Below, piece after piece: positions 17,143-24,628 of a stretch of 64,000 nt of DNA. This DNA is from Streptomyces katrae (GTDB taxonomy: Bacteria; Actinomycetota; Actinomycetes; Streptomycetales; Streptomycetaceae). The notes beneath the pieces were generated by a model. That model made no database searches and had not been told where the DNA came from. It worked only from the letters and a program-made list of their open reading frames with translations. The stretch lies in contig NZ_JNZY01000022.1 in the NCBI RefSeq assembly GCF_000717655.1, forward strand, positions 62,001 to 126,000, in the 5' to 3' direction. Position 1 is the stretch's first letter; every line of letters starts with the position of its first letter. A program made the translations under genes and the position numbers.

Positions 17143-17904
17143 TCAGTGGTCGGGATGCGGCCGGCCGAGCGCCCGGTAGTGCGTGACCAGCCGCCGCCGG
17201 TCGTCGAGCACGTGGAACGCCAGCGCCGGGGCCAGCTCGTAGTCCACGGCGGGCCGGCCCTCGAAGGGCAGCGGGACGGTCGAGGCCACCCCGGGCGCCA
17301 CCAGCAGCGGAAGGCCCGCGAACGTCGTGGCCGCGGCGACGTGCGCATGGCCGCACAGCAGGGCCACGACCTGCGGGTGCCGTTCCAGTACCGCGGCGAG
17401 GCGCTCCTCGCCGAACTGCCGGACCCGGTCCACGTACGGGGTGTGCAGGTCGACCGGCGGGTGGTGGAAGCAGACGAAGACGGGCAGTTCGCCGCCCTCG
17501 GCGGTCAGCGTCTCGTCGAGCCACCGCAGGGTCTGGTCGCTGAGCAGACCCTCGTCGCTGCCCGGGATCGTCGAGTCGCACAGCACGAACACGGCTCCGG
17601 GCGTGCGGACGACCTGGTTCAGCTCCTCGTCCTCCGGCTCGCCGTCGAGCAGGCCGGTGCGGAACGCACCGCGCTCGTCGTGGTTGCCGGGCAGGACCAG
17701 CACCGGGTACGGCAGGTCGAACAGCTTGCGGGCCTGCGCGTACTCGTCGGCCGTCCCGTGGTCGGCGATGTCCCCGGAGACGAGGACGGCGTCCAGGGGG
17801 CCGGGGAGGCCGCGCAGGTAGTCCATGACCGTCAGTGCGCGCTGCGTGGCGCGCTCCGAGAGGTCCAGGTGCAGATCGCTGACGTGGGCGATGACGGTGG
17901 TCAC
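17143..17904 (-). CDS. Calcineurin-like metallophosphoesterase (CpdA-like)
   Basis: This 253-residue protein has all the dinuclear metal motifs in order: HVSDLHLD, SGDIADHG, LPGNHDE, FHHPPV and CGHAHV. It resembles class III cyclic-nucleotide phosphodiesterases, a family that also includes phosphatases acting on nucleotides and phosphonate conjugates. In this operon it could remove a phosphate or nucleotide from an activated or protected intermediate made by the kinase and nucleotidyltransferase. The GTG start overlaps the ppd stop by 4 bases. Confidence 0.82.
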   Translation of the reverse strand: MTTVIAHVSDLHLDLSERATQRALTVMDYLRGLPGPLDAVLVSGDIADHGTADEYAQARKLFDLPYPVLVLPGNHDERGAFRTGLLDGEPEDEELNQVVRTPGAVFVLCDSTIPGSDEGLLSDQTLRWLDETLTAEGGELPVFVCFHHPPVDLHTPYVDRVRQFGEERLAAVLERHPQVVALLCGHAHVAAATTFAGLPLLVAPGVASTVPLPFEGRPAVDYELAPALAFHVLDDRRRLVTHYRALGRPHPDH

Positions 17905-19013
17905 GGCAGGTCGTCCTTCCGGGAGGCGGTCGCCGCGGCCTGGAAGCGGGCCCTGACCTCGGCGTTGGTGTGCGCCGACGTTACCCGCGGCGGGGTGGCC
18001 CCACCCCTGCCGATGTGCAGGGCCACCAGGTGCGGGCCGGGCACCCCCTCGATCTCGGCCATGTGCGCGGTGACTTCCTTGGCCGTGCGGCAGACCCGTC
18101 CCGTGCGGTATCCGGCCGCGAGCGCCAACTCGTCCCAGCGCATGGCCACATCGCGGGTGCGCTGGCCGCCGGTGGAGTCGTACGCGCCGTTGTCGAGCAC
18201 GAAGTGGGTCAGGTTCGCCGGGCGCCGCTCGCCGACGAGCGCGAGCCCGCCGAGGTGCATCACCGCCGCGCCGTCGCCGTCGATGACCACGACCTGCTGG
18301 TCGGGGCGGTTCAGGGCCGTGCCCAGGCCGAGCCCGATGGCGTGCCCCATGGAGCCCTGCATGTAGAAGTTCCGCGGGTTGTCGACGATCCCGAACAGCT
18401 CCCGGCTGATCATGCCGGTGGTGCTGTAGACCAGCGCGTCGCCCAGGTGACCGGCGATGGCGGACACCGCTTCCCGCCGGTCCATCTCCGCGTCCGAGGC
18501 GGCCGCCGGCACCGGATGGGCGTCGACGGTCTTCGCCGGTACGAGGACGACGAACGACCGGTTCTCGCGGCGGGCCTCCTCCGCGCGGTCGAGGAGCCCG
18601 CCCAGGCTCTCCTCGGCCGGGTCGAGGATGCCGTGGGCGACCCCGACGGACTCGAGCACGCCGATGGTCCCGGCGCCCATGGCCGCGTGGTGCGGCTCGT
18701 CGTCCTCGGCGCTCGGCCAGCCCCGCAGGCTGACGAAGAGCAGCAGCGGGATCTCGTACGCCATGGTCAGCGAGGTGAGCGGGTCGAGGAGATTGCCCAG
18801 CCCCGAGTTCTGGGCCAGCACCACGGCCCTGGTCCCGCCCAGCTCGGCGCCGGCGGCCATGGACAGGGCGATGCCTTCGTTGGGCGCCGGTACGTAGCTG
18901 TCCCGCTGCTCCAGCAGCGCGAACGGGCCCTTGAGGAAGGAGCAGGGAACCCCGCTGAAGAACCCGTACCCGCGGCGGTCCAGCTCCGCGCAGAAGAACT
19001 CGGCGCTGATCAT
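17901..19013 (-). CDS. ppd: Phosphonopyruvate decarboxylase
   Basis: This 370-residue thiamine-diphosphate enzyme turns phosphonopyruvate into phosphonoacetaldehyde, the step that makes phosphonate synthesis irreversible. Family marks are GVPCSFLKGPF near the N terminus, NEGIALSMAAG for the cofactor Glu, GDGAAVMHLGG for ThDP/Mg binding, and LDNGAYDSTGGQ, close to the LDNxxxDSTGGQ typical of Ppd. The length is normal. The ATG overlaps the pepM stop by 4 bases. Together with PepM it makes a phosphonate pathway certain. Confidence 0.95.
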   Translation of the reverse strand: MISAEFFCAELDRRGYGFFSGVPCSFLKGPFALLEQRDSYVPAPNEGIALSMAAGAELGGTRAVVLAQNSGLGNLLDPLTSLTMAYEIPLLLFVSLRGWPSAEDDEPHHAAMGAGTIGVLESVGVAHGILDPAEESLGGLLDRAEEARRENRSFVVLVPAKTVDAHPVPAAASDAEMDRREAVSAIAGHLGDALVYSTTGMISRELFGIVDNPRNFYMQGSMGHAIGLGLGTALNRPDQQVVVIDGDGAAVMHLGGLALVGERRPANLTHFVLDNGAYDSTGGQRTRDVAMRWDELALAAGYRTGRVCRTAKEVTAHMAEIEGVPGPHLVALHIGRGGATPPRVTSAHTNAEVRARFQAAATASRKDDLP

Positions 19014-19864
19014 GCGCTCCACTCCTCCCACCGGTTGACCTGCGTGAGACCGAACAGCTCCTTCATCGGGGCGATGGCGTCCTCGACCCCGCCGGTCCCG
19101 CCCTGCAGCCGGATCTCCCCGAGGACGTCGCGCATCGCGGAGACCGAGGCGCGCAGCGCGTGGTTCGCGTAGATCACCATCGAGACTCCCGCTGCCTGCG
19201 CCTCGGCGAGGTCCCAGTGCGGATAGGTGGTCGGTACGACGACCACGGGCGTACGGGCCTGCCAGACCTGGAGGAACTCCACGATCTCGGCCGGCGTGGA
19301 CTCCTTGGAATGGATCAGGATGGCGTCGGCGCCCGCGTCCGCGTACAGGTGGGCGCGGCGCAGTGCCTCGTCGAGCCCGGCCCCGGCGATGAGCGCCTCG
19401 ACCCGGGCGACGACGCTGAAGTCCCGGTCGGTCCGGGCCCGTACGGCGGCCTGGATCCGGCCGGCGAACTCGTCCGCGTCCTCGAGGTTCTGGCCGCCGC
19501 CGAGGAAGCTGTTCCGCTTGGGGAACACCTTGTCCTCGAGGCAGATGCCGCCGATGTCCGCCGCCTCGAACTGGCGGACCGTACGGACGACGTTGATGTT
19601 GCCGCCGAAGCCGGTGTCGCAGTCCGCCAGCAGCGGCAGCGAGGTCGCCTGGTTGACGTGCGAGGAGGCTTCGAGCAGCTCGGACATGGTCAGCAGGCCC
19701 AGGTCGGGCAGGGCCCGGGACGCGGAGATCTCGAAGCTCGACGCCCAAAGGCCGTCGAAGCCCGCCTCCTCGACGAGCAGGGCCGTCAGCGCGTCCCGGG
19801 ATCCGACGATCCGCGCTATCTCTTCACGCTCCAGCAACTCGCGCAGTCGCGCCGCCTTCGACAC
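19010..19864 (-). CDS. pepM: Phosphoenolpyruvate phosphomutase
   Basis: This 284-residue enzyme of the PEP mutase/isocitrate lyase superfamily forms the C-P bond by converting PEP to phosphonopyruvate. The signature EDKVFPKRNS at residues 110-119 matches the EDKxxxKxNS motif that separates true PepM from carboxy-PEP mutases and lyases, and the metal-site loop DCDTGFGG lies at 81-88. The GTG start at 19864 overlaps the preceding methyltransferase stop by one base. It is the hallmark gene of this cluster. Confidence 0.96.
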   Translation of the reverse strand: MSKAARLRELLEREEIARIVGSRDALTALLVEEAGFDGLWASSFEISASRALPDLGLLTMSELLEASSHVNQATSLPLLADCDTGFGGNINVVRTVRQFEAADIGGICLEDKVFPKRNSFLGGGQNLEDADEFAGRIQAAVRARTDRDFSVVARVEALIAGAGLDEALRRAHLYADAGADAILIHSKESTPAEIVEFLQVWQARTPVVVVPTTYPHWDLAEAQAAGVSMVIYANHALRASVSAMRDVLGEIRLQGGTGGVEDAIAPMKELFGLTQVNRWEEWSA

Positions 19865-20565
19865 TATTCCCCGGCCCTCTGCGCGAAGAGGCCGTGGTTG
19901 GTGCCGGCCACGTCCTCCCCGGGCAACTCGAAGACGCAGTGCCAGTGGAAGGAGCCCGGCTTGGCGTGCTCGGCGTCGGTGGCGCTGAGCAGCCGGAACC
20001 CCGCGTGCAGGCGCAGCAGGTCGGCCGCGTCCACGTACATGTGCGGATGCACCTTGTCGTCGGTGGCCCCGGGCTGGCGGAAGGTGTTCGGGCTCACCTC
20101 GTTGCCGCGCCCGTACTCCCCGTTGCGCTTGGAGAGCATCGTGGACTGGTAGATGCCGCCCGGGCGCAGCACGCGCCGGACCTCGTCGAGCACCTTCGCG
20201 AGTCCGGGCTCGTCGTTGTGGTAGACCACGTTGAAGGCGAGGACGTAGTCGAAGCTGTCGTCCGCGTACGGAAGTTCGCCGAAGTCGCCGACTTCGAGGC
20301 CGACCTGCACCCCGCGCTTGACGCTCTCGTCGCGGGCCGCCCGGACGGCGGCCTCGCTGGCGTCGGTGCCGGAGCTGGTGAACCCGGCCTCCGCGAACCA
20401 GAGGGCGTGCCGGCCGACGCCGCAGCCGAGGTCCAGTACGTCCACGGCGCCGAGCTTCTGCAGCCGGGCGGCCTCGTCCACGACCCACGGGTGCGGCCGC
20501 GACCAGTCGCCTGTGCGCCCGCTGTCGGTGCGCCAGACCTCGTCCCAGTAGAGATGGGCTGTCAT
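19864..20565 (-). CDS. Class I SAM-dependent methyltransferase
   Basis: This 233-residue methyltransferase has motif I VLDLGCGVGRHALWFAEAG, an acidic residue in SSGTDAS, and a late LRPGGIY segment. It sits directly before pepM with a one-base overlap, so it is expressed with the phosphonate genes and may be the O-methyltransferase that esterifies phosphonoacetate (FzmB-like); this assignment is inferred from position. GAGGTC precedes the ATG at 20565. The family is certain. Confidence 0.83.
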   Translation of the reverse strand: MTAHLYWDEVWRTDSGRTGDWSRPHPWVVDEAARLQKLGAVDVLDLGCGVGRHALWFAEAGFTSSGTDASEAAVRAARDESVKRGVQVGLEVGDFGELPYADDSFDYVLAFNVVYHNDEPGLAKVLDEVRRVLRPGGIYQSTMLSKRNGEYGRGNEVSPNTFRQPGATDDKVHPHMYVDAADLLRLHAGFRLLSATDAEHAKPGSFHWHCVFELPGEDVAGTNHGLFAQRAGE

Positions 20566-20639
20566 CGGGGTGACCTCACTCGTGATTACTTCCGTACATC
20601 CACATCCGGATGCCGATTTCCAATGGGGGGACCGAACGG

Positions 20640-20657
20640 CGCGGTGCCCGCACCGCG
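20640..20657 (-). other. Short hairpin just after the synthetase gene
   Basis: An 8-bp inverted repeat with a 2-base centre (CGCGGTGC / GCACCGCG) lies immediately after the asparagine-synthetase-like stop. It has no T tract. It could partly attenuate or stabilise the operon message between the synthetase and the methyltransferase genes. Confidence 0.3.
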
Positions 20658-20660
20658 TTC

Positions 20661-22844
20661 TCAGGCGCTGTCGACCGTCTCCAGCAGGCCCGCTTCAAGC
20701 GATCCGTCCAGCAGCGGTCGCATCGCGTCGAGCTCGCAGCCGGCGGCGGCGAGCGCCTCCGACAGCGGCCGGCGCCCGTCGAATCCACGCAGCAGCCGCA
20801 GCCAGTCCGCGTGGGTCAGGTGGTCGATGACGAACCGGATCCCGCCGTCGACCAGGACGTACGAGGTGTTCGCCTCCGCCGCGTCGTCGAGTACGAGCAC
20901 GCCCTCGGCGAGGCGGAACACCGAGGTGTCCTCGATCCGCGCCTGCGGGAACAGCTCCTGGACCTCGGGGCCCTCGAAGTCCGTGACCTGCAGCTCGTAC
21001 GGGGCGGGCCCGGACGGCGCCCGGCTGCCCGGGACGTCCACGGCCATCAGGTCGAGGAGGCCCAGGTTGACCACGCGCATCAGCAGTTCGACGTGCCCGG
21101 AGCTCTGGTCCCGCTCCAGCCGGCGCAGGGCGCGGTGGATGTTCGCGCCGTCGAGGTACTGGGCGGCGCGCGGCGAGGACAGGGCCTGCTCCACGAGCTC
21201 GTCCCCGTTCCGGCCGAGCATCCGGGTGAAGGTGCGGTGCGTGTGGCGCACGCCCTCGCCCTCGTAGAAGGCGAGCTTGGGCCGGCCGATCACCTCGGCG
21301 GGCAGGATGTCCCGTACGGCCTCGCGGATGACCTGCTTGTCCCAGAACAGCCGCTTGCGGTAGGAGCGCGGCACGGTCGCCAGCAGCTCGATGATCCGGT
21401 GGTCCAGGAAGGGGACGCGGGCCTCGACGCCGTTGCCGGAGGCGGTGCGGTCCTCGACCCAGAAGTTGTACTGCTGCATGTCCCGGAACTTCCAGGCCAG
21501 GTAGGAGCCGTACGGGTCGTCCACCGCGCCGGGTGCGTACGCGCCGACGGCGTCGTCGCTGAGCAGCGGCAGGTCGGTGCCCTCCCACCAGACGGAGACG
21601 GAGGACTGCGAGCCGAGGGCCTTGCGGCGGGCCATCGTGCGCAGGTTGCCCTCGAAGTCCTCCCAGTCGCCGCCGCCGGAGAGCGCGACGCTGTAGCCGC
21701 CGCTGAACTCGTCGGCGCCGGAGCCCAGCAGGATCGCCTTGAGCTCGGGCCGCTCGGCGCGGGCGAAACGATACATCTCGCTCTTGTAGAACTGCTCCGG
21801 CCCGCACTGCGGCGTCTCCATCAGCCACAGCAGGCGCCGCCACTCGTCGGGCGAGGGCACCCGGTCGGCCCGGAAGGCCACCTGGTGGTTGGGCAGTCCG
21901 AGCAGGTCGGCGGTGGCGCGGGCGTACTGCGCGTCCTTGTTGACGACGGTGGCGCCGGTCAGCGCGGAGAACGTGTGCAGCCCGGTGTGCGCCGCGAGGG
22001 CGGTGATGGCCGCGGAGTCGAGCCCGCCGCTGAGAAAGACGCCGATCTCGGCGTCGGCGATCAGGCACTCCCGCACGGAGGAGGCGAGCAGGTCGCCCAT
22101 GCTCTGCACGAAGAAGCTCTCGGGGAGGGCGTCGGCTTCGGCCGGCGCGGGCAGCTCCCAGTACCGGTGCACGCGCGTGGCCCCGCCGCGCAGGCTGATG
22201 TCGACGATCGCCCCGGACGGCACGTGATCCACGCCCTTGAACCAGCTGACGGGCTCGTCGTCGGTCATCACCGGCGCGGAGCTGAGCCCCTGGTCGGCGA
22301 GGGCACGCGCCCAGTCGAGCTCGCGCGGACAGTCGGGGTGCGCGAAGAGGGCCTTGACCTCGGAGCCGAAGAGCACGGTGTCGCGGTTGCGGTGGACGAA
22401 CAGCGGCTTGATGCCGAGCCGGTCACGGGCGAGCAGCAGCCGCTGCTCCCGCAGGTCGATGACGGCGATGCCGAACATCCCCCGCACGTCGTCAAGAAAC
22501 GCGAGCCCCTTCTCCAAGTACAGGTGAAGCAGGACCTCGCAGTCACTCTCACTCCGGAAGCGAACCCGCCCCTCGAACCCCTTCCGCAACTCGCGGTAGT
22601 TGTAGATCTCCCCGTTCGCCGCGAGGATGACGTTCCCGTCCTCGCTGATGAACGGCTGCCGTCCGCCCTCGGGGTCGATCAGCGCGAGCCGTGTGAAGGA
22701 CATGCATGCCGGCCCGGTGTGGTGGAACTGCATGTCGTCCGGCCCGCGCGGCCGCAGCGCATGGGCCATGTCGCGGAGAATTGCGTCGGCCGACCCCGCG
22801 AGGGCGCTTCCGTCGGTGTGGGCGAATCCTGCAATTCCGCACAT
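20661..22844 (-). CDS. Asparagine-synthetase-like amidotransferase with C-terminal winged-helix-like tail
   Basis: This 727-residue protein starts MCGIAG, leaving Cys at the N terminus as the Ntn glutaminase nucleophile. The glutaminase site is complete (RLALID near 52, NGEIYNY near 77, SESDCEVLL near 98). The synthetase domain has the pyrophosphate loop SGGLDS at 262-267. Residues about 605-727 are an extra domain whose LLRGFDGRRPLSEAL... pattern resembles a PqqD/RRE winged helix. AsnB enzymes adenylate a carboxylate and attack it with ammonia released from glutamine. Here glutamyl-hydrazide may replace glutamine and the C-terminal Arg of the upstream peptide may be the acceptor; that is inference. 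The in-frame start at 22892 was rejected because Cys must be residue 2. Confidence 0.9.
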   Translation of the reverse strand: MCGIAGFAHTDGSALAGSADAILRDMAHALRPRGPDDMQFHHTGPACMSFTRLALIDPEGGRQPFISEDGNVILAANGEIYNYRELRKGFEGRVRFRSESDCEVLLHLYLEKGLAFLDDVRGMFGIAVIDLREQRLLLARDRLGIKPLFVHRNRDTVLFGSEVKALFAHPDCPRELDWARALADQGLSSAPVMTDDEPVSWFKGVDHVPSGAIVDISLRGGATRVHRYWELPAPAEADALPESFFVQSMGDLLASSVRECLIADAEIGVFLSGGLDSAAITALAAHTGLHTFSALTGATVVNKDAQYARATADLLGLPNHQVAFRADRVPSPDEWRRLLWLMETPQCGPEQFYKSEMYRFARAERPELKAILLGSGADEFSGGYSVALSGGGDWEDFEGNLRTMARRKALGSQSSVSVWWEGTDLPLLSDDAVGAYAPGAVDDPYGSYLAWKFRDMQQYNFWVEDRTASGNGVEARVPFLDHRIIELLATVPRSYRKRLFWDKQVIREAVRDILPAEVIGRPKLAFYEGEGVRHTHRTFTRMLGRNGDELVEQALSSPRAAQYLDGANIHRALRRLERDQSSGHVELLMRVVNLGLLDLMAVDVPGSRAPSGPAPYELQVTDFEGPEVQELFPQARIEDTSVFRLAEGVLVLDDAAEANTSYVLVDGGIRFVIDHLTHADWLRLLRGFDGRRPLSEALAAAGCELDAMRPLLDGSLEAGLLETVDSA

Positions 22845-22883
22845 ATGGCTTCCGATTCCCCTGTGACGTGGTGACTGGAGCGG

Positions 22884-22920
22884 ACATGCCACGCCCCCCG
22901 GTCCGGGAGGCGTGGCATGT
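22884..22920 (-). other. Strong hairpin between the peptide gene and the synthetase gene
   Basis: A perfect 12-bp inverted repeat (ACATGCCACGCC at 22884-22895 and GGCGTGGCATGT at 22909-22920) with a 13-base, partly self-complementary loop lies 9 bases after the peptide stop. There is no U tract, so it is not a classic terminator. Such hairpins between RiPP precursors and their enzymes often protect or partially terminate the message so that the peptide is made in excess. Confidence 0.75.
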
Positions 22921-22929
22921 GGGTCGCTA

Positions 22930-22998
22930 CTAGCGGACAGCGGCGACGATGGTGCCCTGGTCGACCTTCTTGGCCTCCGGCTTGATGTAAACCTTCAT
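22930..22998 (-). CDS. 22-residue putative RiPP precursor peptide ending in Val-Arg
   Basis: The peptide begins MKVYIKPE and ends TIVAAVR. The start is well supported: GGAGG lies 8 bases before the ATG. It is the first gene of the minus-strand phosphonate operon, followed by a hairpin and the synthetase gene. The first half is Lys-rich, with YIKP at residues 4-7 like the YxxP leader motif read by lasso-type PqqD proteins; the second half is small and hydrophobic. The last two residues, Val-Arg, equal the dipeptide of fosfazinomycin A, whose Arg carboxylate bears the hydrazide. I infer a precursor whose C terminus is modified. The alternative is a regulatory leader peptide, but it has no run of one amino acid as attenuators do. 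Confidence 0.75.
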   Translation of the reverse strand: MKVYIKPEAKKVDQGTIVAAVR

Positions 22999-23006
22999 TT
23001 CTTTCA

Positions 23007-23011
23007 CCTCC
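23007..23011 (-). promoter_or_regulatory. Ribosome binding site of the 22-codon peptide gene
   Basis: GGAGG on the minus strand, 8 bases before the ATG at 22998. It is among the best-matched ribosome sites in the cluster, as expected for a highly expressed precursor peptide, and it is the main reason to believe this tiny gene is real. Confidence 0.8.
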
Positions 23012-23333
23012 GCTCGGCGTCAGTGGTCATTTGCTGTTGAAGAGCATCCACCGCCCCGGTGTTGCCCCGGTGGCGCGAGGGTGGCGCCCGGGCGTCCCGG
23101 CCCGCGCGGGCGGCGTTGAGGCGCAGGTGGCCGACGAGATCCGGCTGGGTCCACAGGTCGCGGTGCCAGCCGACCGCCGGGGGGCGCAGCGGATCGGCAC
23201 GAGGATCAAGGGGAAGTGCGGCGCGAAGTGATCGTCCTGGGCGAGCCACGCGTGCGACGGCACGGGGCGGTCTTGCCGGGCCCGGCCAAGATCGTCTCCC
23301 GGATTCCTGCCAGCCGGCCCCCGGAAACGCAGG
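23012..23333. other. Intergenic region upstream of the peptide-synthetase operon
   Basis: I see no convincing gene between the peptide gene and the tRNA terminator. The promoter of the minus-strand operon must lie here. Bases 23012-23060 are less GC-rich than the rest. I could not identify a clear -10/-35 pair or SARP heptamer repeats by eye. Confidence 0.4.
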
Positions 23334-23366
23334 AAGGGCCTGATCCACTGAGTGGATCAGGCCCTT
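23334..23366 (-). terminator. Terminator of tRNA-Pro
   Basis: A perfect 16-bp inverted repeat (23334-23349 and 23351-23366) lies 17 bases after the 3' end of the tRNA, followed on the minus strand by CCTGCGTTTCC. It insulates the tRNA transcript from the phosphonate operon that starts downstream on the same strand. Confidence 0.85.
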
Positions 23367-23383
23367 GACCTGGTCTTACGAAG

Positions 23384-23457
23384 TCGGGGTGGCGGGATTT
23401 GAACCCACGACCTCTTCGTCCCGAACGAAGCGCGCTGCCAAGCTGCGCTACACCCCG
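23384..23457 (-). tRNA. tRNA-Pro (anticodon CGG)
   Basis: The 74-base cloverleaf has acceptor CGGGGTG paired with CACCCCG plus discriminator A, the D arm GCGCAGCTTGGCAGCGC, the anticodon arm CTTCG-TTCGGGA-CGAAG with CGG at positions 34-36, and the T arm GTGGG-TTCAAAT-CCCGC. CCA is not encoded. It marks the border between the phosphonate cluster and conserved chromosome genes. Confidence 0.97.
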
Positions 23458-23622
23458 ATCGCCGCCTTGCAGCGTTTGCTGTCCTGGCGACATCGATTAC
23501 TTTAGCGGACCCTCGGCCGGAGACGAAATCCGGTTTTCGCGAGGGGTGGGGCGGGGCCGGTCCGCCGTGACCCGCGCCGGGTCCGGGGCCGGGAAGGCGC
23601 AGGTCACCGGGGCGGGCGGCGG

Positions 23623-24561
23623 CTAGGCCTTCGGGGTCAGGGTGAGGAGCGTGGCCTCCGGGGGGCAGGCGAAGCGGACCGGGGTGTAGCGGTTCGTGCC
23701 GCAGCCCGCCGAGACGTGGAGGTAGGCCCGCTTGCCGTCCGTCTCGTACGTGGAGAGCCCCTTCACCCGCTTCGTGTCCAGGTCGCAGTTGGTGACGAGC
23801 GCCCCGTAGAAGGGGATGCACAGCTGACCGCCGTGCGTGTGCCCCGCCAGGATCAGCGGGTACCGGTCCGCGGTGAAGGACTCCAGCACCCGCAGGTACG
23901 GGGCGTGCACGACGGCCATCGAGAAATCGGCGTCCACCTCCGGCCCGCCCGCGACCCGCTCGTAGCGGTCGCGCTTGATGTGCGGGTCGTCCAGGCCGGT
24001 GAAGGCCAGCTCCAGGTCGGGCAGTTTCAGGCGGCCGCGCGTGTTGCTGAGGTTCACCCAGCCCGCCGCGTCGAAGGCGTCCCGCATCTCCTCCCACGGG
24101 TTGTGCACGGCGCCGACGACCGGCTTGTTGCCGTTCAGCCCGTGCCGCCCCTGGACCTTCTCGATCAGGTAGCGCCCGGGGTTGCGCAGCCGCGGCCCGT
24201 AGTAGTCGTTCGACCCGAAGACGTACACGCCCGGGAAGGACATCAGCGGGCCCAGGGCGTCCAGCACCTCGGGGACGCCCTCGGTGTCGGAGAGGTTGTC
24301 GCCCGTGTTCACGACGAAGTCCGGGCGCAGGCCGGCCAGCGACTGGAGCCAGGCGCGCTTCTTGTGCTGCCCGCCGACCATGTGGATGTCGGAGACCTGG
24401 AGTACGCGCAGCGGGCGCATCCCGGCGGGGAGGACCGGCACGGTGACCCGGCGCAGTCGGAACGACCGCGCCTCGAAACCGGCGGCATAGGCCACACCGG
24501 CGGCCCCGACTGCCGCGATCGAAGCGGTGACCTTCAGGGGTGTTCCGTAACGCGCACGCAT
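23623..24561 (-). CDS. Membrane-anchored metallophosphoesterase
   Basis: This 312-residue protein has one N-terminal hydrophobic segment (about residues 8-28) and then the calcineurin-type motifs VSDIHMVG, NTGDNLSD, GSNDYYG, HAPY and AGHTHGGQ. It resembles YkuE-like phosphoesterases thought to act at the cell surface. The ATG at 24561 begins just before the hydrophobic segment; a longer in-frame start at 24600 is less likely. It is divergent from the YqeY gene and is a core Streptomyces gene rather than part of the phosphonate cluster. Confidence 0.85.
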   Translation of the reverse strand: MRARYGTPLKVTASIAAVGAAGVAYAAGFEARSFRLRRVTVPVLPAGMRPLRVLQVSDIHMVGGQHKKRAWLQSLAGLRPDFVVNTGDNLSDTEGVPEVLDALGPLMSFPGVYVFGSNDYYGPRLRNPGRYLIEKVQGRHGLNGNKPVVGAVHNPWEEMRDAFDAAGWVNLSNTRGRLKLPDLELAFTGLDDPHIKRDRYERVAGGPEVDADFSMAVVHAPYLRVLESFTADRYPLILAGHTHGGQLCIPFYGALVTNCDLDTKRVKGLSTYETDGKRAYLHVSAGCGTNRYTPVRFACPPEATLLTLTPKA

Positions 24562-24628
24562 GGCCCCATGGTCGCAGACCCGGAAAACCGGCGGGCGCAA
24601 CTGCCCCCGTACCTGGCAGACTCAGGTC

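Noticed and set aside
20610..22874. Long plus-strand open frame opposite the asparagine-synthetase-like gene
   Set aside because: The opposite strand encodes every catalytic motif of the synthetase; the shadow protein is Val/Gly/Arg-rich without motifs.
22930..22998. Classical lasso peptide precursor
   Set aside because: PqqD plus an asparagine-synthetase-like gene and YxxP recall lasso systems, but there is no transglutaminase-like B2 protease and no plausible core with a ring-forming Asp/Glu at the right spacing; the C-terminal Val-Arg and hydrazine genes point elsewhere.
23384..23457. Integration (att) site for the biosynthetic cluster at tRNA-Pro
   Set aside because: I looked for a second copy of the tRNA 3' end near the left edge and for an integrase and found neither in the window.
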